Source: Balneola sp. (lineage in GTDB: Bacteria > Bacteroidota > Rhodothermia > Balneolales > Balneolaceae). From it: DNA of 64,000 nt. Positions 1 to 8,238 of the stretch are shown one piece after another. The position numbers were made by a program, and so were the translations under genes. The stretch covers positions 1 to 64,000 of the forward strand of contig JAEPPZ010000007.1 in assembly GCA_017640785.1 (NCBI GenBank), written 5' to 3'. The notes under the pieces are model-generated. The model was not told the DNA's origin, did no database searches, and was given only the letters and a program-made list of their open reading frames with translations. Positions within the stretch are counted from its first letter, which is position 1; each line of letters opens with the position of its first letter.

Positions 1-1
1 C

Positions 2-958
2 GGACTTTCCTTATTAAACACCCTTTTAGCAGCTTTAGGTATAGCTGTTCTTGTTTTACTGATTTCCTACTTCTTCAATTATAAGTTACAGTATAACAGA
101 CTTAACAAGCTGGAGGAAATTTCGCGTAATATTTCCAAAAAAAGGTTTGCGGAGTATCAGGATATAACAACCAATTATAGTGATGAGATTGATTACCTGG
201 TTAAACACTTTGTGAAATCAAGCCGAACTATAGAAAGAGAAATTCAACGGTTGAACAGAATTGAAAACTACAGGAAGGAATTTATTGGTGATATATCCCA
301 TGAATTAAAGACACCAATTTTTGCAATCCAGGGATTTGTAGAAACACTTTTAAACGGTGCGCTAGAAGATGAAAACGTAAACCGGGAATTCCTTAAAAAA
401 ACAATGAGGAATGTTAACAGGTTGATCTACCTGACAAAAGATTTAATGGAAATATCCAAGCTTGAAACCGGAGAGCTGAAGTCTGACATGGAGCCCTTTT
501 ACCTTTATGAAGTAATACACGATGTGATAGACAGCTTGCACCATAAGGCGGAAAAAGATGACGTGGCCTTAATATTAAATGACTTTGATAAGAATATTCA
601 GGTAAAGGCCGACAAGAATCAGATCAAACAGGTGCTCATAAACCTTATTGAGAATGGTGTTAAATACAATGTAAAGGGTGGAAAAGTAGAGATAGACCTA
701 GTGAACTTTAAAAAAGATAAGAACAGAGTTTTATTGGTTGTTAAGGATACAGGCATTGGCATAGACGAAGCTGATCTTCCAAGAGTTACTGAGAGGTTTT
801 TCAGGGTTGATAAATCAAGATCTAGAGAACGAGGTGGAACGGGGCTGGGTCTGGCGATAGTTAAACACATCATAGAGGCTCACAGAGAGCAGTTATATTT
901 TGAAAGCAAGGTAAATGAAGGCACCACTTTCAAATTTACCCTTCGTAAAGTTCATTAA
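2..958 (+). CDS. Sensor histidine kinase, 5' end outside window
   Basis: The reading frame is open from base 2, so the gene begins upstream of the window; a GTG at 212 is only an internal codon. Visible in order: a membrane segment (about bases 14-85), a linker that looks HAMP-like, a HisKA dimerisation box DISHELKTP with the phospho-accepting His codon at 299-301, an N box (NLIENGVKYN), a G1 box (DTGIGIDEADLPRV) and a G2 box (GGTGLGLAIVKHI). This is the PhoR/ResE/WalK type of membrane kinase that phosphorylates a partner response regulator in the cytoplasm. The partner is not in view and probably lies upstream. The stop is followed by 53 bases before the next gene. The signal sensed cannot be told. 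Confidence 0.93.
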   Translation, partial: GLSLLNTLLAALGIAVLVLLISYFFNYKLQYNRLNKLEEISRNISKKRFAEYQDITTNYSDEIDYLVKHFVKSSRTIEREIQRLNRIENYRKEFIGDISHELKTPIFAIQGFVETLLNGALEDENVNREFLKKTMRNVNRLIYLTKDLMEISKLETGELKSDMEPFYLYEVIHDVIDSLHHKAEKDDVALILNDFDKNIQVKADKNQIKQVLINLIENGVKYNVKGGKVEIDLVNFKKDKNRVLLVVKDTGIGIDEADLPRVTERFFRVDKSRSRERGGTGLGLAIVKHIIEAHREQLYFESKVNEGTTFKFTLRKVH

Positions 959-1011
959 GAATACAAGAATTCATACCTTAAGGTTTTACTAACAACAGAA
1001 GAGATCTTTAA

Positions 1012-2097
1012 ATGGTATATGCAGTTATAATGGCAGGTGGTTCAGGAACTCGGTTTTGGCCAAAAAGCACCAAAAAATATCCAAAACAGTTTTTGAACTT
1101 GTTTGGTGAAGGAACCATGATTCAAAACACCGCCGAACGAGTAAAAGAGTTGATTCCGCAGGAGCGGATACTCGTAGTAACAAACGATGACTATGTTGAT
1201 ATAGTAAAAGAGCAGCTTCCAAAAGTTCCCGACACAAATATAGTGGGGGAGCCGGTCGCCAAAAATACAGCTCCTTGTGTAGCTATTGCTGCTGAGCTTT
1301 TAATAAAAAAAGACCCGGAAGCAGTAATGGTAGTTCTTCCTGCAGACCACCATATTACTAATCCGGAGGAATTCAGAAGAGTTTTAAAAACCGCAATTGA
1401 AAAGGCAGAGTCAGGTGATGACTTGGTAACAATAGGTATAAAGCCCGACAGACCTGAAACAGGATTTGGCTATATCCACGCTGACAGCTCTGTTGCAGAA
1501 GAAATTGCAGGCAATACTGTAGAAAAAGTAAGAGCTTTTAAGGAGAAACCCGATTTGGTTAAAGCTCAGGAGTTTTTGGACTCAGGAGATTACTACTGGA
1601 ACAGCGGAATGTTTATTTGGAGAGCTGATACCGTTCTAAATGAAGTAAAGAACCAACTCCCAGAGATGTTTGAGTTGCTTAAATTAAATTCACAGGATTT
1701 ATACACAGATCTTCACAATGCAGCAGTAAACGAGTTTTATCAGGACTGCGAATCTATCTCAATTGATTATGGGGTGATGGAGGGGGCAAAAAGTGTTTTT
1801 GTGGTTCCCGGAGAGTTTGGCTGGAATGATGTAGGCAGCTGGACAGCGGTTTACGATCTTGCAGAAAAGAATAAAGATGGTAATGCTATTCAGGCAGTTA
1901 ACGTTACATTTGCGGGCTCACAAAAAAACCTGGTTGTTTCCGGTTCGGGAAAGATGATATCACTAGTGGGAATGGAAAATACAGCCGTTGTTGAAACAGA
2001 AGATGCCATTCTTATATGCGACCTTAATCAAGCGCAGGGAGTTAAAGAAATAGTGGAGCAAATAAAAATGAATGAAGAGCTAAAGAAATTTCTTTAA
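1012..2097 (+). CDS. manC: Mannose-1-phosphate guanylyltransferase
   Basis: Makes GDP-mannose from mannose 1-phosphate and GTP, a precursor for surface polysaccharides and glycosylation. The 361-aa product starts with the nucleotidyltransferase signature MAGGSGTRFWPKS and the following KYPKQFLNL, and carries VLPADHHI and the family segment KEKPD with YYWNSGMFIW. The length fits the single-domain form without the C-terminal isomerase domain of the bifunctional enzymes. The ATG at 1012 places the signature at residue 7, as usual. Its stop overlaps by 4 bases the tail of the convergent MBL gene. The symbol is by function; the family also includes GMP-type names. Confidence 0.93.
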   Translation: MVYAVIMAGGSGTRFWPKSTKKYPKQFLNLFGEGTMIQNTAERVKELIPQERILVVTNDDYVDIVKEQLPKVPDTNIVGEPVAKNTAPCVAIAAELLIKKDPEAVMVVLPADHHITNPEEFRRVLKTAIEKAESGDDLVTIGIKPDRPETGFGYIHADSSVAEEIAGNTVEKVRAFKEKPDLVKAQEFLDSGDYYWNSGMFIWRADTVLNEVKNQLPEMFELLKLNSQDLYTDLHNAAVNEFYQDCESISIDYGVMEGAKSVFVVPGEFGWNDVGSWTAVYDLAEKNKDGNAIQAVNVTFAGSQKNLVVSGSGKMISLVGMENTAVVETEDAILICDLNQAQGVKEIVEQIKMNEELKKFL

Positions 2098-2855
2098 TCT
2101 ATCTCAATTACTTGTTGATCATATGCTAAGTTTATATTGTCAGGAAGCTTTTTGTTTGAAGGCTCATGATCAACATAACTGTTCATGTGAATAAGGTAAC
2201 CGCGTGGAACTTCGAGTTCATTGATAAGGTCTGCGGCTTGAGGGATAGTAAGATGAGTTGGATGATCGGGTTCCCATCTTAGCCCGCTGATAACAATTAC
2301 TTTAGATCCACGAATAAGTTCTTTAGTAGATTCGGGAATTTCTTTTACATCAGTAAGGTAGCACAAGTCGTTGATCCTAAACCCCAGAATTTTCAGGTCT
2401 CCGTGAAAACAAGGAAGAGGGGTTATCTCGAGATCATTTAAATAAAAAGTTTTCGATACTTCAATCAGATCTAATGATGTAGAACCCAGATATTTATTCT
2501 TTCCAAACAGATAGTCAAAACGGGATTTTATAGATTCTATGCAAGCTTCCGAAGTGTACAGTGGAATAGAGCTTTCCTGAACATAATTGTAGGCCCTCAA
2601 ATCGTCTAATCCACTTACATGATCCATGTGTTCATGGGTTATAAGTACGCCATCAATCTTCTTTATTCTTGAACGGATGCTTTGAATTCGAAATTCCGGA
2701 CCCGCATCTATTAAAATGGAAGCACCTTCACTTTGAATCCAGGCTGAACAACGTGTACGAGTGTTTCTGGGGTCCTTAGAAAAGCGGTTAGCCCCGAAGG
2801 CTCCGGCAACCGGGACACCCATAGAAGTTCCTGTTCCAAGAAAAGTTAATTTCAT
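2094..2855 (-). CDS. MBL-fold metallo-hydrolase (PhnP-like)
   Basis: A 253-aa metallo-beta-lactamase-fold hydrolase. The metal-binding motif THEHMDHVSGLDDLR sits near residue 74, with a later CFHGD and LTDVKE in the expected order and a terminal LIHMNSY. The arrangement is that of the PhnP-like branch, which includes phosphodiesterases acting on small cyclic phosphates; the exact substrate is unknown. It is the last gene of a minus-strand operon: its ATG shares one base with the stop of the upstream 99-aa gene (TAATG), which points to translational coupling. Its 3' end overlaps the convergent manC gene by 4 bases. Confidence 0.85.
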   Translation of the reverse strand: MKLTFLGTGTSMGVPVAGAFGANRFSKDPRNTRTRCSAWIQSEGASILIDAGPEFRIQSIRSRIKKIDGVLITHEHMDHVSGLDDLRAYNYVQESSIPLYTSEACIESIKSRFDYLFGKNKYLGSTSLDLIEVSKTFYLNDLEITPLPCFHGDLKILGFRINDLCYLTDVKEIPESTKELIRGSKVIVISGLRWEPDHPTHLTIPQAADLINELEVPRGYLIHMNSYVDHEPSNKKLPDNINLAYDQQVIEID

Positions 2856-3154
2856 TATAAAAAATCCAGTTCGTCAATAGAGCTTCGTGGAGAAAGAACC
2901 AATCTTTCCCATAAAATATTCAATTCTTTTTTAACAGCAGGTTTTATATAGATGGAGCTCAAGTCAATATCGCTAAGTATCCTGGCGATAGTTCCTACCT
3001 GTGACTCGATCGGTTTGTTTTTATTAATGATGACAAGACGGTCACCTTCAATTACGCAGTTGTTTCCTCTAAATGAGCCACGTTCTTTTCTTAATGTGTA
3101 ATTACACTGTTCTAAAAGTTGTTCTAGTTCCAGAAGGAGTTTGTCGGGTTTCAA
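2855..3154 (-). CDS. Conserved hypothetical protein, 99 aa
   Basis: I do not recognise a named family. The product is a small soluble protein of 99 residues without signal peptide or membrane segment: an N-terminal amphipathic helix (KPDKLLLELEQLLEQ), then RGSFRGNNCVIEGD with the look of short beta strands, then helices. The only start in frame is a TTG at 3154, which overlaps the stop codon of the upstream outer-membrane protein gene (TTGA). At the other end its stop overlaps the ATG of the MBL hydrolase. The tight overlaps on both sides support a real gene and a shared role in this operon, but give no function. Confidence 0.7.
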   Translation of the reverse strand: MKPDKLLLELEQLLEQCNYTLRKERGSFRGNNCVIEGDRLVIINKNKPIESQVGTIARILSDIDLSSIYIKPAVKKELNILWERLVLSPRSSIDELDFL

Positions 3155-3867
3155 AGCGAAATTCCTAGTGTTATTCTATGGTATAAAAGGTCATAATCAA
3201 AATCATCTGAGTCAAGGTCGTATGAAGAGAATTTATAATCATAACCAAGGCTAATGCTACGGCTTTTAATGAGGTTTAAAAAGTTAAGACGCGCCCTAAC
3301 TAAAAGGCTCTTATTTGACCCTCCGAAAAGCCCACCTCTCGAATTACTGAAACCATAAGAAGGAACTCCTTCAATCGAGAGAGAGAGTCGCTCAGGAATT
3401 CTGGCGGAAACAAAGGCGCCGGCTCCAAAAGCAAAAACAGTTTGGCTAAAATCGTTATTCTCTTGTTCATTTTGAACATTCACAAGGCTTGAGCTTAAAC
3501 CGAAAGGAATCCCCATCTGAAATGAGCGTGTACGTACAAAAGAAAAGTGATTAAGGTAGTCTATACCAAGATTCAAATAACGTTCACTTCCAGAGGTTGT
3601 AAGTCCATTAACAAAACTTAAAGACGCACTCAGAGAAGTGTTCTCAAAGATAAAAGTCAAGGCAGGCGATTCAAAATCCAGTCTTTGCTGATTAGGCAGG
3701 TTGCCACTGTCTCCTGTATAGTTAAAATCTACCGGACTATATCCAATTCTAAAATAGTTTGAAGATGCAGGCTCTCGCTGCTCAGTCTGCCCACCTACGG
3801 AAAACATTTGAGCAGAAGCAGGGGAAAGGGCGGTTAAAAAAACTATTAAAACAAGAATATTTTTCAT
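3151..3867 (-). CDS. Exported protein, probable outer-membrane beta-barrel
   Basis: A 238-aa protein with a clear signal peptide (MKNILVLIVFLTALSPASA, cut before QMFS). The rest is made of alternating short hydrophobic and aromatic strands with Gly and Ser turns (for example FAFGAGAFVSARIPERLSLS), and it ends with a strand that closes on a Leu after alternating residues (HRITLGISL), as in outer-membrane barrels. No named domain is recognised. It is the first gene of the minus-strand operon with the 99-aa protein and the MBL hydrolase; the next start overlaps its stop. A 59-base gap with divergent glutathione peroxidase must hold both promoters. Confidence 0.7.
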   Translation of the reverse strand: MKNILVLIVFLTALSPASAQMFSVGGQTEQREPASSNYFRIGYSPVDFNYTGDSGNLPNQQRLDFESPALTFIFENTSLSASLSFVNGLTTSGSERYLNLGIDYLNHFSFVRTRSFQMGIPFGLSSSLVNVQNEQENNDFSQTVFAFGAGAFVSARIPERLSLSIEGVPSYGFSNSRGGLFGGSNKSLLVRARLNFLNLIKSRSISLGYDYKFSSYDLDSDDFDYDLLYHRITLGISL

Positions 3868-3926
3868 TGGAACTAACTTAATTAAATATACATTTAAAGG
3901 TAAACGATAAATAACGGCAATATTTC

Positions 3927-4472
3927 ATGAAAATAGGATTAATTTTTATTCTGACATTAGTATTTGGGTCAGTGCACTTCAGTTCAAATTCAATTTACGA
4001 CTTCAAGGCGGAAAACATTGATGGTAAGATGATCTCTCTGGATTCCTATGAAGGAAAAGTTATCATGATTGTAAATGTGGCTTCCAAGTGCGGATATACT
4101 CCTCAGTACGAAGGTTTACAAGCGCTATATGAGGAGTACAAAGATGAAGGTCTTGTTATATTGGGATTCCCCGCAAACAATTTTAAAGGACAAGAGCCGG
4201 GAACCGATGAGGAGATAAAACAATTCTGTACTCTCGAGTATGGTGTTGAGTTTCCAATGTTCTCAAAGGTTTCAGTAAAGGGGGATGATCAGGCGGAACT
4301 ATTTACCTATCTTACCGCTCTGGATAACCCGGATTTTAAAGGAGATATAAAATGGAATTTCGAAAAATTCCTTATCTCAAAAGAAGGAAATCTTACCCGA
4401 AGGTTCAGAAGCCAAACAAAGCCACAAAGTGATGAATTGGTGTCCGCCATCGAAAATGAGCTCTCAAAATAA
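3927..4472 (+). CDS. Glutathione peroxidase family protein, exported
   Basis: Thiol peroxidase that reduces hydroperoxides; bacterial members of this type usually use thioredoxin rather than glutathione. The catalytic Cys55 lies in the family motif NVASKCGYTPQY (Cys rather than selenocysteine), followed by FPANNFKGQEPG with the Gln of the catalytic set and KWNFEKFLI with the Trp and Asn. An N-terminal hydrophobic stretch (residues 3-17, ending near HFSSNS) suggests export to the periplasm or membrane anchoring. The 181-aa length is the family length plus this leader. It stands alone, followed by tRNA-Asp. Confidence 0.92.
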   Translation: MKIGLIFILTLVFGSVHFSSNSIYDFKAENIDGKMISLDSYEGKVIMIVNVASKCGYTPQYEGLQALYEEYKDEGLVILGFPANNFKGQEPGTDEEIKQFCTLEYGVEFPMFSKVSVKGDDQAELFTYLTALDNPDFKGDIKWNFEKFLISKEGNLTRRFRSQTKPQSDELVSAIENELSK

Positions 4473-4497
4473 ATATTAAAAAGATTTCAATAAATGG

Positions 4498-4529
4498 TTG
4501 ACTTACTTTGATAATCAACCGTATATTTA
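4498..4529 (+). promoter_or_regulatory. Putative Bacteroidota-type promoter of tRNA-Asp
   Basis: TTG at 4498-4500, a 21-base spacer, and TATATTTA at 4522-4529, close to the Bacteroidota sigma consensus TTG / TAnnTTTG. Transcription would start some 6-8 bases before the mature tRNA at 4543. Supported by pattern only. Confidence 0.4.
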
Positions 4530-4542
4530 GTGCTCTCAATTA

Positions 4543-4616
4543 GGTCCGGTAGTTCAGTTGGTTAGAACGCCTGCCTGTCACGCAGGAGGTCGAGGGTTCG
4601 AGTCCCTTCCGGATCG
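4543..4616 (+). tRNA. tRNA-Asp (anticodon GTC)
   Basis: Cloverleaf of 74 bases read by eye. The acceptor stem GGTCCGG pairs with CCGGATC (one G-T pair), the discriminator is G as expected for Asp, the anticodon stem CCTGC/GCAGG closes a 7-base loop with GTC at 4577-4579, and the T-arm carries GGTTCGAGTCC. CCA is not encoded and must be added after transcription. A strong terminator follows 4 bases later, so it is a single-gene unit. Confidence 0.97.
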
Positions 4617-4620
4617 CAAA

Positions 4621-4654
4621 CCCCTCACATAAAGTTTATGTGAGGGGTTTTTTT
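4621..4654 (+). terminator. Rho-independent terminator after tRNA-Asp
   Basis: A 12-bp perfect stem (CCCCTCACATAA with TTATGTGAGGGG) and a 3-base loop, followed by seven T residues. It ends the tRNA-Asp transcript and separates it from mnmG. Confidence 0.93.
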
Positions 4655-4693
4655 GTTTGTATATTTCAAGTCCAATAAAAGAGAAAGAGTCTC

Positions 4694-6580
4694 ATGTCTT
4701 CTATTTACCCTTCTTACGATGTGATTGTTGTTGGAGCAGGGCACGCAGGTAGCGAAGCCGCTGCCGCCGCTGCACAATTAGGATCAAAGACCTTATTGAT
4801 AACAATGAATCTGGAAGCCATTGCGAAAATGTCTTGCAACCCGGCAATGGGTGGGGTCGCAAAAGGACAGCTTGTTAGAGAGATCGACGCTCTGGGAGGA
4901 CTTTCAGGAATAGTTAGCGACGCTTCGGGCGTGCAGTTTAAAATGCTCAACAAAAGTAAGGGTCCGGCAATGTGGAGTCCGAGATGCCAAAGCGACCGGA
5001 TGCTTTATGCTCAGAAAATGAGAGAATTGTTGGAGCAAAAAGAAAATCTTTTTTTCCGACAGGACAATGTTGTTGATCTCATTTTCACTGAAGATAATAA
5101 GGTCGAGGGAGTAGTCACCCAGACGGGGCAGAAATTTTATTCTAAAAGCGTGGTTCTTACAAGTGGAACGTTCTTAAACGGATTGATTCATATTGGCGAT
5201 AGTAATTATGGAGGAGGACGATCAGGAGAAAGAGCTTCTGTTGGGATTTCCGCTGCATTAGAAAACAAGGGCTTTCTTGTAGGTAGATTAAAAACAGGAA
5301 CTCCACCCCGCGTGGATGGGCGCTCAGTAGATTATTCAGTGCTGGAAGTTCAAGAAGGTGATGAAAACCCTACTCCTTTTTCTTTTTTAACTGAAAAACT
5401 TCCTTCAAAAGAAGAACAACTGACGTGTTGGATTGGCTACACAAACGATAGTGTTCATGAGGTTCTGAAAAAGGGTTTCGATAGAAGTCCGATGTTTAAC
5501 GGAAGAATCAAGTCCACGGGGCCGCGATATTGTCCTAGTATTGAGGACAAGATCAATAGATTTGCTGATCGGGACAGGCATCAGCTTTTTCTGGAACCGG
5601 AGGGATGGAATACCTATGAAATGTATTTGAATGGCTTTTCAACATCTCTTCCGGAAGACATTCAACTGGAAGCGCTGAAAACAATACCCGGCTTTGAAAA
5701 TGTGGTAATGTTGCGTCCGGGATATGCAATTGAATACGATTATTTTCCGCCTCACCAAATCAAAAGAACGCTGGAAACAAAGCGAGTAAGCGGGTTGTAT
5801 TTTGCTGGGCAAATAAACGGGACTACTGGTTATGAAGAAGCAGCCTGCCAGGGATTGATGGCCGGTATTAACGCGGCGCTAAAAGTACAGAACAAAGAGC
5901 CGTTAATACTCAAAAGATCCGAAGCTTATATTGGGGTGCTGATCGATGATTTGATCAACAAGGGGACCGAAGAACCTTACAGAATGTTTACTTCCAGGGC
6001 TGAGCACAGAATTTTATTGAGGCAAGACAACGCTGACCTTAGACTAACTGAGATTGGCTACAAGATTGGTCTCGCAAGCAAAGGTAGACTTGACAATGTC
6101 CTCGAAAAGAAATCAGAACTGAACCGGATATTAGACATATTATCAAGCCAAACTGTTAGGCCGGAATCTTTGAACGCAAAACTGAAAGAGCTCGGAACTA
6201 CTGGCTTGAGTCAGCCGGTAAAGGCAGAAACGGTATTGGCAAGACCTCAGGTTTCTCTGTTTGATATGATGAGCGCAGACACTGAGTTGAACAGTGTGAT
6301 CGAAGAAGTAACTACGAACAACTATGTTCTTGAGCAGGCGGAGATACAGGTCAAGTACTCGGGTTACATCCAAAAAGAATTTGAAATGGTAGAAGAGTTA
6401 GCTCAGAAGGAAAACACGCCGATTCCAACTTCTTTGGACTACTCAAAAATAAAGAGCCTATCTTCTGAGGGCTTGCAAAAAATGTCAAAAATAAAACCGG
6501 AAACCATCGGGCAGGCGAGCAGAATAAGCGGGGTGTCGGCAAGTGATGTGTCTGTGCTAATGGTTTACCTTAAGGGGTGA
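4694..6580 (+). CDS. mnmG: tRNA uridine-5-carboxymethylaminomethyl(34) synthesis enzyme MnmG
   Basis: FAD enzyme that works with MnmE to install the carboxymethylaminomethyl group on U34 of certain tRNAs. The 628-aa length is the family length. Seen: the N-terminal dinucleotide-binding motif [14 protein letters not shown], the signature [32 protein letters not shown], a second signature [16 protein letters not shown]-type segment [17 protein letters not shown], and a C-terminal helical domain that contacts MnmE and tRNA. The start ATG at 4694 puts the Rossmann motif at residue 10. Its stop codon is part of the first base of a parS-like site, and rsmG follows, an arrangement often found near replication origins. 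Confidence 0.98.
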   Translation: MSSIYPSYDVIVVGAGHAGSEAAAAAAQLGSKTLLITMNLEAIAKMSCNPAMGGVAKGQLVREIDALGGLSGIVSDASGVQFKMLNKSKGPAMWSPRCQSDRMLYAQKMRELLEQKENLFFRQDNVVDLIFTEDNKVEGVVTQTGQKFYSKSVVLTSGTFLNGLIHIGDSNYGGGRSGERASVGISAALENKGFLVGRLKTGTPPRVDGRSVDYSVLEVQEGDENPTPFSFLTEKLPSKEEQLTCWIGYTNDSVHEVLKKGFDRSPMFNGRIKSTGPRYCPSIEDKINRFADRDRHQLFLEPEGWNTYEMYLNGFSTSLPEDIQLEALKTIPGFENVVMLRPGYAIEYDYFPPHQIKRTLETKRVSGLYFAGQINGTTGYEEAACQGLMAGINAALKVQNKEPLILKRSEAYIGVLIDDLINKGTEEPYRMFTSRAEHRILLRQDNADLRLTEIGYKIGLASKGRLDNVLEKKSELNRILDILSSQTVRPESLNAKLKELGTTGLSQPVKAETVLARPQVSLFDMMSADTELNSVIEEVTTNNYVLEQAEIQVKYSGYIQKEFEMVEELAQKENTPIPTSLDYSKIKSLSSEGLQKMSKIKPETIGQASRISGVSASDVSVLMVYLKG

Positions 6581-6595
6581 GTTTCACGTGGAACA
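6580..6595. promoter_or_regulatory. parS-like centromere site 1
   Basis: AGTTTCACGTGGAACA matches the reverse complement of the classical ParB binding site (TGTTCCACGTGAAACA) at 15 of 16 positions. It covers the last base of the mnmG stop and the GTG start of rsmG. ParB would load here to position the chromosome origin. The match is seen directly; the role follows from the conservation of parS across bacteria. Confidence 0.85.
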
Positions 6596-7235
6596 TTCGA
6601 TCCGTTACATAACAAAAGAAGAGCAGGGTCGAATCGGGTCTTTGTATGATGAAAACAAAGGAGAGTTGAGCGCTTATGTGGAACGGCTTCTTTGGTGGAA
6701 TTCAAAAATAAATCTTGTGAGCAGAGATGTTTCACGTGAAACTCTGGAGAAACACGTGAAGCATAGTCTGTACGTTTCCTTATTTGGGTGTTATCAGAAG
6801 AGTAGTTTTTTTATTGATACGGGTTCCGGTGGTGGCTTGCCTGGTTTGCCGCTTTCGTTGTGCTTTAAGGATAAGCGATTTGAGGTCAATGATATAGTTT
6901 CCAAGAAAGTATTTGCTGTTAATGATATGGTGTTGGGTCTGGGTCTTTCTGATCGGGTTAAGGGTCGGCAGGGAGATATACGTGAGATGGGCTGGGACGA
7001 AGAAGCGATAATTATTACAAAACACGCCTTTAAGATTGATCAGCTTTATAGTATGGTAGATGAGAAAAAATGGAGTAAGATCATTTTTCTTAAGGGGTAT
7101 GAAGAGGCGGTCGAAGAAGCGAAAACACTAAATGGCTCTTTTAAATTAAGCATAATTAAACTGGATGCTAAGTTTATGGATCCGTTTTATGAAGGGAAGG
7201 GAGTTGTAGAGCTAAGCAGAGGTGCGAATGAATAG
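6588..7235 (+). CDS. rsmG: 16S rRNA (guanine(527)-N7)-methyltransferase RsmG
   Basis: SAM-dependent methyltransferase that forms m7G527 in the 16S rRNA decoding region; loss is known to give low-level streptomycin resistance. The 215-aa product has WWNSKINLVSRD typical of the family N-terminus and the SAM-binding loop DTGSGGGLPGLPLSL near residue 82. The chosen start is GTG at 6588, 7 bases behind AAGGGGTGA; no better start precedes the conserved part. The GTG lies inside the parS-like site, and a second parS-like site lies within the gene. The stop overlaps the next gene (ATGAATAG). Confidence 0.95.
   Translation: MEHSIRYITKEEQGRIGSLYDENKGELSAYVERLLWWNSKINLVSRDVSRETLEKHVKHSLYVSLFGCYQKSSFFIDTGSGGGLPGLPLSLCFKDKRFEVNDIVSKKVFAVNDMVLGLGLSDRVKGRQGDIREMGWDEEAIIITKHAFKIDQLYSMVDEKKWSKIIFLKGYEEAVEEAKTLNGSFKLSIIKLDAKFMDPFYEGKGVVELSRGANE
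6728..6743. promoter_or_regulatory. parS-like centromere site 2 inside rsmG
   Basis: TGTTTCACGTGAAACT matches the consensus palindrome TGTTTCACGTGAAACA at 15 of 16 positions. It lies in rsmG, 148 bases from site 1, and encodes the codons for DVSRET. Two such sites this close are very unlikely by chance in AT-rich DNA. A weaker CACGTG half-site follows at about 6748-6763. Confidence 0.9.
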
Positions 7236-8166
7236 TTCTGAGAGAAGATTGAAATTAATGTTGATGCTTCAGCAGGGGAGAGATCGTAAGACTGTTCAGG
7301 AGTTCGCGGATTACTTCGGTGTGAGTAAAAGAACTATATTTAGGGATTTCAATGCCTTACAAGAAATAAATGTGCCCATTACCTGGGATAAATACAGTGG
7401 TTATGGGGTGATGCCGGGTTTTAAAATTCCACCCCTTATGTTTTCGTCTCATGAGCTGGCAACCATTATTGTGGGACTTAATTTTGTGAAATCACAGATC
7501 GATGCCAGGCTTGTAGAGGATGCAAAAGGAGTCGAAGTGAAAATAAAAAACGTGCTTCCGGATGAGTTGAAAGATTTTATGACTTCTCTACAAAAAAAGA
7601 CAGTTGTAGATCCTTATCTGAAATTTGGTTCGGAAAAAAAAGAAGGGGGAAACTGGTATAAAATAAGTAGTGCAATTTCTCAGAAAAAGAGAATACAGTT
7701 TTTATATACAGCAAAATCCGGAGAGAAGAAAATTAGAAAAGTGGACCCATATCTTTTGGTTTTTTATCAGGACCATTGGAATATGATCGGGTTTTCTCAC
7801 CTTCGTGGTGATTTCAGGAATTTTATTCTTGACAGGGTGCGTGAGATAGAAATTCTGGAAGAAGATTTTGTAGAAAAGAAGGAAATGTCCATAGAGGACT
7901 TAATTTTTAGATTTGACGGCGATCAACATAAAGTTGAGGTGTTGCTAGATAAAGAAGGATATAAGCGGTTTAAAGCGAATCTCCCCACTAAAAATTTTAA
8001 GATATTGGAAGAAAAACCCGAAAAAATTAAAGTGAGCTTCGAAATCGAAAATCTGGAATTTATAAATGTGTGGCTACTGCAGTTCGGAAAACAGGTGAAA
8101 ATTCTTGCTCCTCAGGAGTTGATTTCCAAGAGAGAGAAGCTTCTTAAGGAAATGTTGGAGCAGTAA
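7228..8166 (+). CDS. WYL-domain transcriptional regulator (DeoR/YafY-like)
   Basis: DNA-binding regulator with an N-terminal winged helix-turn-helix (about residues 5-60, RKTVQEFADYFGVSKRTIFRDFNAL) and a WYL-type ligand or nucleic-acid sensing domain in the middle (IQFLYTAKSGEKKIRKVDPY through HWNMIGFSHLRGDFRNFILDRV), followed by a C-terminal extension. WYL regulators often sense DNA damage or oligonucleotides, or silence defence genes; the target here is unknown. The ATG at 7228 overlaps the rsmG stop by 8 bases and is preferred to the GTG at 7222. In many genomes parA-parB follow rsmG; here this regulator takes that place. A terminator follows. Confidence 0.88.
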   Translation: MNSSERRLKLMLMLQQGRDRKTVQEFADYFGVSKRTIFRDFNALQEINVPITWDKYSGYGVMPGFKIPPLMFSSHELATIIVGLNFVKSQIDARLVEDAKGVEVKIKNVLPDELKDFMTSLQKKTVVDPYLKFGSEKKEGGNWYKISSAISQKKRIQFLYTAKSGEKKIRKVDPYLLVFYQDHWNMIGFSHLRGDFRNFILDRVREIEILEEDFVEKKEMSIEDLIFRFDGDQHKVEVLLDKEGYKRFKANLPTKNFKILEEKPEKIKVSFEIENLEFINVWLLQFGKQVKILAPQELISKREKLLKEMLEQ

Positions 8167-8180
8167 AATATTCAGCATAA

Positions 8181-8213
8181 AAAAAGAGGTTTCATAAAAA
8201 TGAAACCTCTTTT
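8181..8213. terminator. Bidirectional terminator between WYL regulator and gyrA
   Basis: Stem GAGGTTTCAT with ATGAAACCTC around a 4-base A loop, with an A-run on the left and a T-run on the right, so it can act on both strands. It separates two convergent transcripts. Confidence 0.85.
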
Positions 8214-8238
8214 GAAAACCCCGAAAGTAAAAGAGATT

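Noticed and set aside
6748-6763. Third CACGTG-centred site in rsmG as a parS
   Set aside because: Only the right half matches parS; the left arm (AGAAA) does not, so it is at most a half-site.
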